Source: an uncultured Clostridia bacterium
Lineage (GTDB): Bacteria > Bacillota > Clostridia > TANB77 > CAG-508
Direction: 5' to 3'
Length of the DNA stretch: 44,806 nucleotides
Assembly (NCBI GenBank): GCA_934184665.1
Contig: CAKPSX010000013.1
Span: 1 to 44,806 of the forward strand
The position numbers and the translations under genes are program-made. Shown here piece by piece: positions 18,196-26,819 of this stretch. Within the stretch, counting starts at the first letter, position 1, and each line of letters begins with the position of its first letter. The notes under the pieces are model-generated. The model was not told where the DNA came from and made no database searches. It saw nothing but the letters and a program-made list of their open reading frames with translations.

Positions 18196-19080
18196 ATGAA
18201 AATTGGAATAGATATAGGTGGCAGCCATATTGGTGTGGGTCATGTTGATGATCAAGGATATATAAAAAATAAAGAAGAAATATTTATAAAAGATAAAACA
18301 AATATAGAAAACACAATAGAAGAATTTATTTATAGAAAAATAAGAGAAATGATAGAAATATGCCCGGTAGACGGAATAGGTATAGCTGTACCGGGAACAG
18401 TAACAGATAATAAAATTATAAAAGCAGTAAATCTTGGAATAGAAAATTATGATTTAGCAAGTAAACTAGAGTCAGAATTTAATATTCCAGTTAAGATAAA
18501 AAATGATGCAAAATGTTCAGCACTTGCTGAGCAAAAATTCGGAGCATTAAAAGGCTATGATGATGCAGTATTTTTATGTATTGGCACAGGAATTGGTGGT
18601 GCAGTAATATATGATGGAAAATTACTTGAGGCTAAAAAAGTGCCTGGTTTTGAGTTTAGCCATATGATAATAAAAAGAGATGGAAATTTATGTAGTTGTG
18701 GAAAAAGAGGATGTTTTGAGACATATGCTAGCATGAAAAGATTTAAAGAAAGAATTTCGGAAGAGTATAATTTAAATACATTTAGTGGTGAAAAAATAAG
18801 AAAATTTATAAATGAAAATCCTAATGATTCAAGATTAAATTATATGATAAATAGTTATATTGAAGATTTAAGTATAGGAATTTCAAACTTGATAAATATT
18901 TTTGAACCAGAAATCATATGTATTGGTGGCAGCTTTGCAGAATATGAAGAGATTTTGTATGAACCTTTAAAAAGAAAGCTATTAGAGGGAAACTTGCTAT
19001 TTAACAAAAGAGATGATATAATTATAAGACATGCTCAATTAAAAAATGATGCAGGAATAATAGGAGCAACACTTATATAA
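18196..19080 (+). CDS. ROK-family sugar kinase (glucokinase-like)
   Basis: 294 aa. ATP-binding MKIGIDIGGSHIGVG, catalytic IKNDAKCSALAE (Asp), glycine-rich FLCIGTGIGGAVI, and the ROK zinc motif CSCGKRGCFE (~165-174) with upstream His in FEFSHM. The best guess is glucose or N-acyl-hexosamine phosphorylation. No repressor HTH is present. AAAGAGG lies before the ATG. mtaB begins 41 nt downstream. Confidence 0.85.
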   Translation: MKIGIDIGGSHIGVGHVDDQGYIKNKEEIFIKDKTNIENTIEEFIYRKIREMIEICPVDGIGIAVPGTVTDNKIIKAVNLGIENYDLASKLESEFNIPVKIKNDAKCSALAEQKFGALKGYDDAVFLCIGTGIGGAVIYDGKLLEAKKVPGFEFSHMIIKRDGNLCSCGKRGCFETYASMKRFKERISEEYNLNTFSGEKIRKFINENPNDSRLNYMINSYIEDLSIGISNLINIFEPEIICIGGSFAEYEEILYEPLKRKLLEGNLLFNKRDDIIIRHAQLKNDAGIIGATLI

Positions 19081-19121
19081 TATAGTGTAACAATAAAAAG
19101 TAGCTGAAAGGTAGTAATAGT

Positions 19122-20430
19122 ATGGAATATAAAACAGAAAATAATAAAAAAGTGTCTTTTTTTACATTACGGTTGTAAAGTTAATCAATATGAAACAAAT
19201 GGAATGATGCAAAAATTTAAAGAAGCAGGGTATGAAATAGTAGATTTAAATGAAGGAATATCAGATATTTGTATCATAAATACATGTACAGTAACAAATA
19301 TGTCAGATAGAAAATCAAGACATTCATTAAGAAGAATCAAAGAAAAAAATCCAAATGCAATAATTGTTGCAACAGGTTGCTATGCTCAAGTTGCGAAAAA
19401 AGAGTTAGAACAAATGGAAGAAATAGATATTGTAATAGGCAATGATGAAAAAAAAGATGTTGTTGATTTTGTAGAAAGATTTTTAAACCAAAAGGAAAAA
19501 TTGGTTGATATTCAAGATATCAGCAAACAAAAAGACTTTGTTGATATGGGGCAAATTACATATACTGAAAAGACGAGAGCAGTAATAAAAGTACAAGATG
19601 GTTGTAATCAATTTTGCTCATATTGTATAATTCCATATGCAAGAGGTAGAGTTAGAAGTAGAAAATTAGAAAATGTAATAGATGAAATAAAAGGAATTGC
19701 AGAAAAAGGAATACAAGAAGTAGTAATAACAGGTATTCATGTTGCATCATATGGAAAAGATTTTAATAAAAATGATGGACTAATTGAACTTCTTGAAGAA
19801 ATAAATAAAATAGATGGAATAAAAAGAATACGTTTAGGTTCATTAGAACCACAAATCATTACAGACGAATTTATGCAAAGACTTGTAAAACTTGAAAAAA
19901 TATGTCATCATTTTCATTTATCATTACAAAGCGGGTGTGATGAAACATTAAAGAGAATGAACAGGAAATATAATACAGAATTATTTAGAGAAATTGTTAA
20001 AAAACTTAGAAATGCATATGATGATGTAATGCTTACAACAGATATAATAGTTGGTTTTCCAGGTGAAACAGAAGAAGAATTTAACAAAACATATGAATTT
20101 TTAAAAGAAATAAAGTTTTATAAAATGCATGTATTTCCATATTCTCCAAGAAGAGGAACAGTAGCAGAGAAAATGCCAAACCAAGTTGATGGAAGTATTA
20201 AAGAAATCAGAAGTAAAAAATTAATTGAATTATCAAATAAAAATCAAAAAGAATATAATGAAAGTTATATTGGCAAAGAAGTAGAAGTCCTTTTTGAAGA
20301 AAGAGAAGGCAAATATTTTAAAGGACATACTCAAAATTATATTGTTGTAAAATATGAGACAGATGAAGAACTTGAAAATAAGATGAAAAAGGTTAAAATT
20401 TCAAGTGCTGATGTGGAATTTATACAATAA
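19122..20430 (+). CDS. mtaB: tRNA t6A37 methylthiotransferase MtaB, +1 frameshift at CGG
   Basis: MtaB is a radical-SAM enzyme that converts t6A37 to ms2t6A37 in ANN-decoding tRNAs. With the ATG 19122 (AAAGG 9-10 nt ahead) the frame reads MEYKTENNKKVSFFTL, then CGG TTG TAA stop. Skipping the C at 19170 gives ...SFFTL-GCKVNQYETNGMMQ, exactly the family N-terminus. Without the shift the first available ATG (19204) loses Cys of GCKVNQ, one of three ligands of the auxiliary [4Fe-4S] cluster (others NTCTVTN, ATGCYAQ). The radical SAM motif CNQFCSYC and a C-terminal TRAM-like domain are intact, ~435 aa in total. Either programmed/codon-driven frameshift, true mutation, or sequence error; see the CGG finding. 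Confidence 0.88.
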
Positions 20431-20461
20431 TTAATTTATAATAAAAAAATATAAAAAAGCA

Positions 20462-20523
20462 TTGACAATTGAACACACATTCAACTATAATAAGCATAGA
20501 TAGTTGAATGTGTGTTCAATTGT
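20462..20523 (+). promoter_or_regulatory. Promoter buried in a 23-bp perfect inverted repeat (SmtB/CadC operator)
   Basis: TTGACA (20462-20467), 18 nt, TATAAT (20486-20491). A perfect 23-nt inverted repeat (20465-20487 and 20501-20523, 13-nt centre) covers the promoter. Each arm contains TTGAA-N6-TTCAA, the half-site arrangement of ArsR/SmtB operators. Two repressor dimers could bind, blocking RNA polymerase until metal releases them. It controls the repressor-HMA-ATPase operon downstream. Confidence 0.85.
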
Positions 20524-20589
20524 TTGAGAAAATTAGAAAAGATTTAATTCTTTTTCAATCAAAATTATGCACTGGAAAGGGATGATAAA

Positions 20590-20952
20590 ATGGGAAAAAA
20601 TGAATTTGCTTGTGACTGTAATGCAATTCACAAAGATGTAGTTAATAAAATAAAAGAGAATATGTTAGATGAAAATACATTTAATAAATTAGCAGAATTT
20701 TTTAAAATAATAGGAGATACAACAAGAAGCAAAATACTATTTGCATTAGATAAAAATGAAATGTGTGTATGTGATATAGCAAATGTCTTAGGAATGAGTA
20801 AATCTTCAATATCACATCAGTTAGGAACTTTAAGAAGAAGTGGAATCGTAAAATGCAGAAAAGAAGGAAAAGAAGTTTTTTATGTATTAGATGATGAACA
20901 TGTGCAAGAAGTATTTGAAGTTGGATTAGAACATATTGAACATAAAAAATAA
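20590..20952 (+). CDS. ArsR/SmtB-family metal-sensing repressor (CadC-like)
   Basis: 120 aa winged-helix repressor. Recognition helix region MSKSSISHQLGTLRRSGIV; alpha3 metal motif MCVCDIA with an N-terminal CDC (residues 8-10), as in CadC alpha3N sites; and the alpha5 zinc-site pattern DDEH...EHIEH at the C-terminus. Both types of site seem present, suggesting Zn(II)/Cd(II)/Pb(II) response. It lies downstream of a large palindromic operator, so autoregulation is expected. Confidence 0.9.
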   Translation: MGKNEFACDCNAIHKDVVNKIKENMLDENTFNKLAEFFKIIGDTTRSKILFALDKNEMCVCDIANVLGMSKSSISHQLGTLRRSGIVKCRKEGKEVFYVLDDEHVQEVFEVGLEHIEHKK

Positions 20953-20991
20953 AGGCAAAATAATTGCTAAAAAGAAAGGAATGTGATTAAT

Positions 20992-21213
20992 ATGAAAAGT
21001 AAATTTCAAGTTAGAGGTTTAGATTGCGTAAACTGTGCAGCAGAGGTAGAAAGAGCAATTCAAAAAATAGATGGAGTAGAAAATGTTAGTATAAGCTTTA
21101 TGACACAAAAAATGGAGCTTGAGTATGATGAAACTAGAAAAGATGAAATAATGAAAAAAATAAAAAAGGTAATAAAAAGGGAAGAACCTGATATGGAGAT
21201 AGAAGAATTTTAG
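20992..21213 (+). CDS. Free heavy-metal-associated (HMA) domain protein
   Basis: 73 aa; ferredoxin-like HMA fold with binding motif GLDCVNC (residues 9-15). ATG 20992 was taken, 11 nt after AAAGGA; a GTG three codons up is possible. It lies 10 nt before the ATPase gene, which itself lacks an N-terminal HMA: the metal-binding domain is split off as its own protein, probably delivering Zn/Cd to it. Confidence 0.85.
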   Translation: MKSKFQVRGLDCVNCAAEVERAIQKIDGVENVSISFMTQKMELEYDETRKDEIMKKIKKVIKREEPDMEIEEF

Positions 21214-21223
21214 GAGGTAACAA

Positions 21224-23068
21224 ATGAAAAAAAGAGGAATGAAGATTATAATTGCATTAATATTATTTTTAATTTCATTCATAATTAAATTTCCAAATGA
21301 ATGGATAAATAATGCTATATATATAATTTCATATATAATTGTAGGTTTTGATATTGTAAAAAAAGCTATAAGGAACATAATTAGAGGGAAAGTATTTGAT
21401 GAGAACTTTCTTATGGCAGTTGCAACAATTGGGGCATTTGGTATAGGTGAATTTCCAGAGGCAGTTGCAGTAATGTTATTATATCAAATAGGAGAATTAT
21501 TCCAAAGCTATGCAGTAGATAAATCAAGAAAGTCAATTTCTAGTTTAATGAATATTAGACCAGATTTTGCAAATGTTGAAAGAGATGGAAAAATTCAAAA
21601 AGTTGATCCAGATGAAGTCAAAATTGGAGAAATAATAGTAATAAAACCAGGAGAAAAAGTACCATTAGATGGTATAGTAATTGAAGGAGACTCTAGTTTA
21701 GATACAAAAGCATTAACAGGAGAAACATTGCCTAAAAATGTAACAATATCAGATGAAGTTTTAAGTGGTTGTATAAATGTTCATGGTGTTATAAAAATTA
21801 AAGTAACAAAAGAATTTGGAGAATCTACAGTAAGCAAAATACTTGACTTAGTAGAAAATGCAAGTAGTAAAAAATCAAAATCGGAAAATTTTATTACAAA
21901 ATTTGCACAGTATTACACACCAATTGTAGTAATTATTGCAGTGATACTTGCTATTATTCCACCTATATTTATACAAGATGCAACATTTTTAGAATGGATA
22001 TATAGAGCATTATCATTTCTTGTAGTATCATGCCCATGTGCATTAGTTATATCAATACCTTTAAGCTTTTTCGGTGGAATAGGCGGAGCTTCTAAAATGG
22101 GAATATTAATAAAAGGAAGCAATTATCTAGAAGCAATATCAAATACAGAAACGATTGTATTTGATAAAACAGGAACATTAACAGAAGGAGTATTTGAAGT
22201 ACAAAAAGTTAATGCAATAGGAATAAGTCAAGATGAATTGTTAAAACTAACAGCATATGCAGAAGATTATTCAAACCATCCAATTGCGATGTCTGTAAAA
22301 AAAGCATATAATCAAGAAATAGACAAAAAACAAATAATTAAAATTCAAGAATTATCAGGTTTAGGTATTGACGCAAAAATTGGAGAACAAGATGTATTAG
22401 TTGGTAATGAAAAATTGATGAATAAATATAATATAAATTTCACAAAAAGTGATGATATTGGAACAATTCTTTATATTGCAATAAACGGAAAATATGCAGG
22501 CTACATATTGATAGCTGATAAAATAAAAAAAGATTCTGCATTGGCAATAAAAAGATTAAAGAAAAACAATGTAAAGCAAACAGTAATGCTAACAGGAGAT
22601 AGAAAAGCTGTTGGAGAAAATGTTGCTAAACAACTTGGAATTGACAAAGTTTACACGGAGTTATTACCAGATGGAAAAGTTGAAAAAGTAGAAGAACTAT
22701 TAAAAGCAAAAAGCGAAAAGGGAAAAATAGCTTTTGTTGGAGATGGAATAAATGATGCACCAGTTTTAGCTCTAGCAGATATTGGTATAGCAATGGGTGG
22801 ACTTGGTTCAGATGCTGCAATAGAAGCGGCAGATGTAGTGCTAATGACTGATGAACCTTCAAAAATAGTAGATGCTATACATTTATCAAAAAGAACAATG
22901 AGAATAGTTAGAGAAAATATTGTATTTGCTATTTCTGTAAAAGTGTTAGTACTAATATTAAGCGCATTAGGAATATCAACATTATGGGAAGCTGTATTTG
23001 CAGATGTTGGAGTTTCAATAATTGCCATTATAAATGCTTTAAGAGTATTAAGAGTTAAGAAAAACTAA
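21224..23068 (+). CDS. P1B-type Zn(II)/Cd(II)/Pb(II) efflux ATPase (ZntA/CadA-like)
   Basis: 614 aa. Actuator TGETLP, transmembrane metal motif CPCALVIS (Ser after the CPCALV typical of the Zn/Cd group), phosphorylation DKTGTLTEG, nucleotide motif HP (SNHPIA), hinge GDGINDAPVLA, and Lys/Asp near the end of the last helix region (DVGVSIIAIINALR). It exports divalent soft metals. No N-terminal HMA domain, supplied by the preceding gene. AGGAGG before ATG. Confidence 0.92.
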   Translation: MKKRGMKIIIALILFLISFIIKFPNEWINNAIYIISYIIVGFDIVKKAIRNIIRGKVFDENFLMAVATIGAFGIGEFPEAVAVMLLYQIGELFQSYAVDKSRKSISSLMNIRPDFANVERDGKIQKVDPDEVKIGEIIVIKPGEKVPLDGIVIEGDSSLDTKALTGETLPKNVTISDEVLSGCINVHGVIKIKVTKEFGESTVSKILDLVENASSKKSKSENFITKFAQYYTPIVVIIAVILAIIPPIFIQDATFLEWIYRALSFLVVSCPCALVISIPLSFFGGIGGASKMGILIKGSNYLEAISNTETIVFDKTGTLTEGVFEVQKVNAIGISQDELLKLTAYAEDYSNHPIAMSVKKAYNQEIDKKQIIKIQELSGLGIDAKIGEQDVLVGNEKLMNKYNINFTKSDDIGTILYIAINGKYAGYILIADKIKKDSALAIKRLKKNNVKQTVMLTGDRKAVGENVAKQLGIDKVYTELLPDGKVEKVEELLKAKSEKGKIAFVGDGINDAPVLALADIGIAMGGLGSDAAIEAADVVLMTDEPSKIVDAIHLSKRTMRIVRENIVFAISVKVLVLILSALGISTLWEAVFADVGVSIIAIINALRVLRVKKN

Positions 23069-23095
23069 TATATTTTTAGAAAAGAAAGAGGCTAA

Positions 23096-23124
23096 GGTTG
23101 AAAAAGATTAATTCTTTTTCAACC
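23096..23124 (+). promoter_or_regulatory. 12-bp perfect hairpin between the two ATPase modules
   Basis: GGTTGAAAAAGA / TCTTTTTCAACC with a 5-nt loop. No T tract follows, so it may be a processing or mRNA-stability element separating the Zn and Cu halves of the operon. The following bases resemble the leader before the repressor gene (20550-20585). Confidence 0.55.
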
Positions 23125-23158
23125 AAGTTTGTGCCTTAAGAAAGGAATGTGATTAAAA

Positions 23159-23368
23159 ATGAAAGAAATAAAATTAAAAATAAATGGAATGGTTTGCGGA
23201 GGTTGTGAAAACAGAGTGAAAAATGCTTTATCTTCAATAAATGGAGTAGAAAAAGTAGAAGCAGACCACAAAACAGGAAATGTTACAATAATGTCAAAAG
23301 AAGAAATTGACATTGAAAAGATTAAAGAGACTGTTGAAGATTTGGGATTTGAAGTTTCAAAAGGTTAG
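23159..23368 (+). CDS. Copper chaperone CopZ-like HMA protein
   Basis: 69 aa; GMVCGGC metal motif (residues 10-16) and typical beta-alpha-beta-beta-alpha-beta layout ending EDLGFEVSKG. Binds and carries Cu(I) (by analogy with CopZ) to the CopA-like ATPase 39 nt downstream. AAAGGAATG lies 13-14 nt ahead. Confidence 0.85.
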   Translation: MKEIKLKINGMVCGGCENRVKNALSSINGVEKVEADHKTGNVTIMSKEEIDIEKIKETVEDLGFEVSKG

Positions 23369-23407
23369 TAACTATTACGGTTGAAAAATAAAAGGAATGA
23401 TAGAAAA

Positions 23408-25615
23408 ATGAAAAAAATAATATTATCAATTGATGGAATGACATGTAGTGCATGTTCAAATGGATTAGAAAAATATTTGAACAAACAAAATGGCATATAT
23501 AATGCATCTGTAAACCTTGTTATGGCAAATGCTACAATAGATTATGATGAAAAGATTTTAGACCAAAGTAAAATAGAAAAATATGTAAAACAAGCAGGAT
23601 TTAAAAGTTTAGGCGTTTTTAAGGATTTCAAAATAGAAAAGAAAAGCAAAACTGAAAAAAATAAATTTATAATTTTTTCAGTTTTAGCTGTTTTATTAAT
23701 GTATATATCAATGGGACATATGATTAATCTACCAACAGCAAACTTTCTTGATGCACATCATAATCCGATAAATTATACTGTTAGTTTATTTATATTAACA
23801 ATTTTATTTTTATGGTATGGCTTTGATATACTAAAAAATGGTTATAAAAATTTAATTCATAGAATACCAAATATGGATACACTTGTTATGATAGGAGTAA
23901 TGAGTAGTTTTATATATAGCTTATATGGAATGTACATGATTTTTAAAGGTAATACACATTATGTAATGGATTTATATTTTGAATCCTCTGCAATAGTTAT
24001 TTATTTTGTAAAATTAGGAAGATATATTGATGGAATGAGCAAAGACAAAACAAAAGAAGCCATAAAAAAATTGGTTGAAATAACACCAAGTCAAGCAATA
24101 GTAGAAATAAATGGAATAGAAAAGCAAGTGACTTTAGATGAAATAAAAAAGGGAGATATAGTTATTGCAAAACCAGGTAATAAAATTGCTGTTGATGGGG
24201 AAATAATTGAAGGAAAAGCACATTTAGACGAATCTTTTATTACAGGAGAAAGCAAACCTGTTAACAAAAGTGTTGGAGAAAAAGTAATTGCAGGAAGTAT
24301 GAATTATGATGGATTTATAAAATATAAAGCTGAAAGAATAGGAAGAGATTCAACAATATCAGAAATAGTGAGATTAGTTGTTGAAGCAAGTAATACAAAA
24401 GCACCAATAGCAAAAGTAGCAGATAAAATATCTGGATATTTTGTGCCAGCAGTAATAATTATTGCAATTGTAACATTTATAATCTACTTGATGCTAGGAA
24501 TAAATATAAGTGAAGCAATAAATGCATTTGTTACAATATTAGTAGTTGCATGTCCATGTAGCCTTGGGTTAGCAACACCACTTGCAATAGTTGTAAGTGA
24601 GGGAATATGTGCCAATAATGGAATATTAGTAAAAAAGAGTGAGGTACTTGAAAATGCATCAAAAATCAATACAATTGTTTTTGATAAAACAGGAACTCTA
24701 ACTTATGGAAGACTAAAAATATCAGAAATATATAATTATAGTGAATTAAATGAAAAGCAATTAATGCAATTGGCTGGAAGCATTGAAGAGAAATCTACAC
24801 ATCCAATAGGTAAAGCATTTACAGACTATATGCAAGAAAACAAAATAGAAAAATTAGATGTAAAAAATATAGAGAATATTTCAGGATATGGAATAATTGG
24901 CGAAATTGCTAATGAAACAATAATATTAGGAAACAGAAAAATTGTAGAAAAATACAATATTCAAAACAATCATTTGGAAGATGAAAATAAATTGGCTTCA
25001 GATGGTAATAGCATTATTTATGTAATAAAGAATAATGAAATATTAGTAGTAATCGGAGTTAATGATATTGTTAGAGAAAATGCCAAAGATGTAATTCAAA
25101 CTTTGAAAAAGAATAATATTGAAACAGTAATGCTAACAGGCGACAACAAAGAAACAGCAGAAAAAATAAGCAATGAGATAGGTATTACAAAAGCAATATC
25201 AAATGTATTACCATCACAAAAAACTAATACAATAAAAGAATTAAAAACAAATGGTAACAAAGTTATGATGTGTGGAGATGGAATAAATGACAGCCCAGCA
25301 CTTACAACTGCTGATATAGGAGTTAGTGTTAAAAGTGGTACAGATATTGCAATTGATTCAAGTGATGTAATATTAACAAAAAATGATTTAAACTCAATAA
25401 TAAGATTAATTAATATTAGCAAAAAAACAATCAGAAATATAAAACAAAATTTGTTTTGGGCATTTTTCTATAATAGTTTGATGATTCCAATAGCTGTCGG
25501 TATTTTAAAGCCAATAGGAATTACAATAAATCCGATGATTGCTAGTTTCGCGATGGTTTTTAGTAGTATAACAGTAATCTTAAATGCTTTAAGATTAAAG
25601 AAAATAATTAAGTAA
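23408..25615 (+). CDS. copA: P1B-type Cu(I)-exporting ATPase CopA
   Basis: 735 aa. N-terminal HMA domain (GMTCSAC, ~10-16), then eight predicted membrane helices, actuator ITGESKPV, Cu-type CPCSLGLATPLA, phosphorylation DKTGTLTYG, HP motif STHPIG, hinge GDGINDSPAL, and late-helix residues YNSLMIPIAVG and MASFAMVFSS that fit the Cu(I) group. ATG 23408 is preceded by AAAGGAATG; the TTG at 23381 has no suitable site. It shares the operon with a Zn-type system under an SmtB-like repressor, an unusual mixture. Confidence 0.93.
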   Translation: MKKIILSIDGMTCSACSNGLEKYLNKQNGIYNASVNLVMANATIDYDEKILDQSKIEKYVKQAGFKSLGVFKDFKIEKKSKTEKNKFIIFSVLAVLLMYISMGHMINLPTANFLDAHHNPINYTVSLFILTILFLWYGFDILKNGYKNLIHRIPNMDTLVMIGVMSSFIYSLYGMYMIFKGNTHYVMDLYFESSAIVIYFVKLGRYIDGMSKDKTKEAIKKLVEITPSQAIVEINGIEKQVTLDEIKKGDIVIAKPGNKIAVDGEIIEGKAHLDESFITGESKPVNKSVGEKVIAGSMNYDGFIKYKAERIGRDSTISEIVRLVVEASNTKAPIAKVADKISGYFVPAVIIIAIVTFIIYLMLGINISEAINAFVTILVVACPCSLGLATPLAIVVSEGICANNGILVKKSEVLENASKINTIVFDKTGTLTYGRLKISEIYNYSELNEKQLMQLAGSIEEKSTHPIGKAFTDYMQENKIEKLDVKNIENISGYGIIGEIANETIILGNRKIVEKYNIQNNHLEDENKLASDGNSIIYVIKNNEILVVIGVNDIVRENAKDVIQTLKKNNIETVMLTGDNKETAEKISNEIGITKAISNVLPSQKTNTIKELKTNGNKVMMCGDGINDSPALTTADIGVSVKSGTDIAIDSSDVILTKNDLNSIIRLINISKKTIRNIKQNLFWAFFYNSLMIPIAVGILKPIGITINPMIASFAMVFSSITVILNALRLKKIIK

Positions 25616-25650
25616 ATACAAAATTGGCAATTTAAAGTGAGCAGAACAAA

Positions 25651-25680
25651 TTGACATAATAATAAAGTGTATGATATAAT
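25651..25680 (+). promoter_or_regulatory. Promoter for a small membrane gene
   Basis: TTGACA, 18 nt, TATAAT. Confidence 0.65.
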
Positions 25681-25729
25681 TTTGAGGTACGTATTCAGTA
25701 AGAATAGTAGTTGAAAAGGAGGGCAATTC

Positions 25730-25899
25730 ATGGGATAGCGATTGCAGCATTGACCATTTTTATAATAATATGTATTATAATTGCAAGAATTGCATGGTCA
25801 ATGTTAAAATTGATGGCAGTAACATTTTGGCTTGCTGCAAAAATATTGGCAATATTTTTAGTGTTTTTATTATTTGTGATAGCTATAATAATGTCATAA
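25730..25899 (+). CDS. Small hydrophobic protein with disturbed start
   Basis: An ~55-aa almost wholly hydrophobic frame (IAIAALTIFIIICIIIARIA...), likely two membrane helices. The SD GGAGGG (25718-25723) points to ATG 25730, but that frame is ATG GGA TAG. One more G in the GGG would give ATG GGG ATA GCG and join the long frame. So either the start is non-AUG (ATA 25735; TTG 25711 overlaps the SD), or the gene has a 1-nt deletion or sequence error. The promoter ahead and terminator behind indicate a real transcript. No family recognised. Confidence 0.45.
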
Positions 25900-25919
25900 A
25901 AGCCGTAGATTAGACCTCT

Positions 25920-25955
25920 AAAAGTAGTTTTGCATAAATATGCAGGACTACTTTT
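25920..25955 (+). terminator. Intrinsic terminator
   Basis: AAAAGTAGT/ACTACTTTT outer stem with an inner TGCAT/ATGCA stem and T-rich 3' side. Confidence 0.75.
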
Positions 25956-26040
25956 AAAATTCTGCTTTTTCCTTATTTTGCCTTTATATAAAATGTAGAA
26001 TTTGAAATTTGTAAAAAAATAAAATTTTTTGAAAAAAGTA

Positions 26041-26069
26041 TTGACAATTCATAACAAATATATTATACT
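26041..26069 (+). promoter_or_regulatory. Promoter of the tRNA pair
   Basis: TTGACA, 17 nt, TATACT, ~40 nt before the first tRNA. Confidence 0.8.
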
Positions 26070-26110
26070 TAATCATGTCGTTAGGCGATACAATAAAATA
26101 AATCAAACAT

Positions 26111-26187
26111 GCTCCCGTAGCTCAGTTGGTCAGAGCAACCGGCTCATAACCGGTGGGTCCTAGGTTCAAGTCCTAGCGGGAGCACCA
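26111..26187 (+). tRNA. tRNA with CAT anticodon (Met elongator or Ile2)
   Basis: 77 nt with encoded CCA. Acceptor GCTCCCG/CGGGAGC, D-arm AGCTCAGTTGGTCAGAGC, anticodon arm ACCGG-CTCATAA-CCGGT, T-arm CTAGG-TTCAAGT-CCTAG. The loop CTCATAA is found in both clostridial tRNA-Met(CAU) and TilS-modified tRNA-Ile2; identity cannot be settled by eye. Confidence 0.95.
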
Positions 26188-26218
26188 TTTTTATTATATA
26201 CCATATATAATAAAACCT

Positions 26219-26304
26219 GGACAGGTGGCCGAGTGGCTAAAGGCGGCAGACTGTAAATCTGTTCTCATTCGAGTACGATGGTTCGAATCCATCCCTGTCC
26301 ACCA
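26219..26304 (+). tRNA. tRNA-Tyr (GTA)
   Basis: 86 nt, class II with long variable arm and encoded CCA. Acceptor GGACAGG/CCTGTCC; anticodon arm CAGA-CTGTAAA-TCTG. It follows the CAT tRNA by 31 nt in one transcript. Confidence 0.97.
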
Positions 26305-26365
26305 AAAAGCAGTAACTAGAAATGGTTACTGTTCTTTTTTTATATTTGTAAAGCAAAATGGATTC
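26300..26365 (+). repeat. 66-bp direct repeat, left copy (att-like)
   Basis: 64 of 66 positions match 30541-30606. It begins at the CACCA end of tRNA-Tyr and includes the following terminator. The two copies bracket ~4.2 kb of accessory genes. Confidence 0.85.
26310..26341 (+). terminator. Terminator after tRNA-Tyr
   Basis: CAGTAAC/GTTACTG stem, TTCTTTTTTT tail. It lies inside the left copy of the direct repeat. Confidence 0.8.
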
Positions 26366-26587
26366 GAAAAGAGAGAAACTATTAGAATTTGGATGTATCG
26401 ATATCAAAATAGTGGTGTCAAAAATTTAAAAACTCCTAAAAAATATAACAAATATACTGGTCAATTCAAAGTAAATATTGTAATAAATGAATTTAAACAT
26501 AGTTACAATGAAATTGACAAGGAAAACAGCTCGTTAAAGTATCAATTAGAACAAAAAGATGAAGAAATTGATAAATTAAAAGGATAA
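26360..26587 (+). pseudogene. Fragment resembling IS3-family OrfA transposase
   Basis: The frame gives ETIRIWMYRYQNSGVKNLK then KKYNKYTGQFKVNIVINEF and a Glu/Lys coiled end. This is the HTH layout of IS3/IS150 OrfA (W-x-x-RYQ-x-x-G, KYxxEFK). There is no start of its own and no OrfB, so it is a remnant. It continues from the direct repeat. Confidence 0.4.
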
Positions 26588-26754
26588 TATTCAAACAGAA
26601 GGAGAAGCATGCAAAACCCATAATAAAATTGGAAAAATAGTTAGAAAAGCAATTAAAGAAGCAGGAGGAATTATGCCTGAAGATTTGCCAATACCAGAAA
26701 AAATTTTAAAACAGCTTGAAAAAGAAAATAAAAAGATGCTAAAAGAAAAATAAC
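26583..26754 (+). pseudogene. dinD C-terminal remnant
   Basis: DNIQTEGEACKTHNKIGKI, VRKAIKEAGGIMPEDLPIP and EK, then (after a -1/+1 slip in the A run at ~26698-26704) KILKQLEKENKKMLKEK. This matches the conserved end of DNA-damage-inducible protein D (TH-x-x-VGK-x-VRK, GGTMPE-x-LPTPEKS). The rest of dinD is gone. Confidence 0.6.
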
Positions 26755-26765
26755 ATATATAAAAT

Positions 26766-26808
26766 AATAGCTTATATCAATAAAATATAAAGATTGATAT
26801 AAGCTATT
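26766..26808. terminator. Bidirectional terminator
   Basis: AATAGCTTATATCAA/TTGATATAAGCTATT stem of 15 bp; serves the LysR gene on the minus strand. Confidence 0.75.
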
Positions 26809-26819
26809 TATTTTCTTTG

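Noticed and set aside
23376..23386. ATTACGGTTG before copA, same as the mtaB break context
   Set aside because: It is intergenic; no reading frame crosses it, so the match seems coincidental.
26225..26360. Open frame beginning inside tRNA-Tyr
   Set aside because: The tRNA explains this stretch; only the part after 26360 resembles protein-coding sequence.
26583..26754. dinD remnant as another CGG-type frameshift
   Set aside because: Its frame break is in a run of A residues without CGG and the gene is truncated; ordinary decay.
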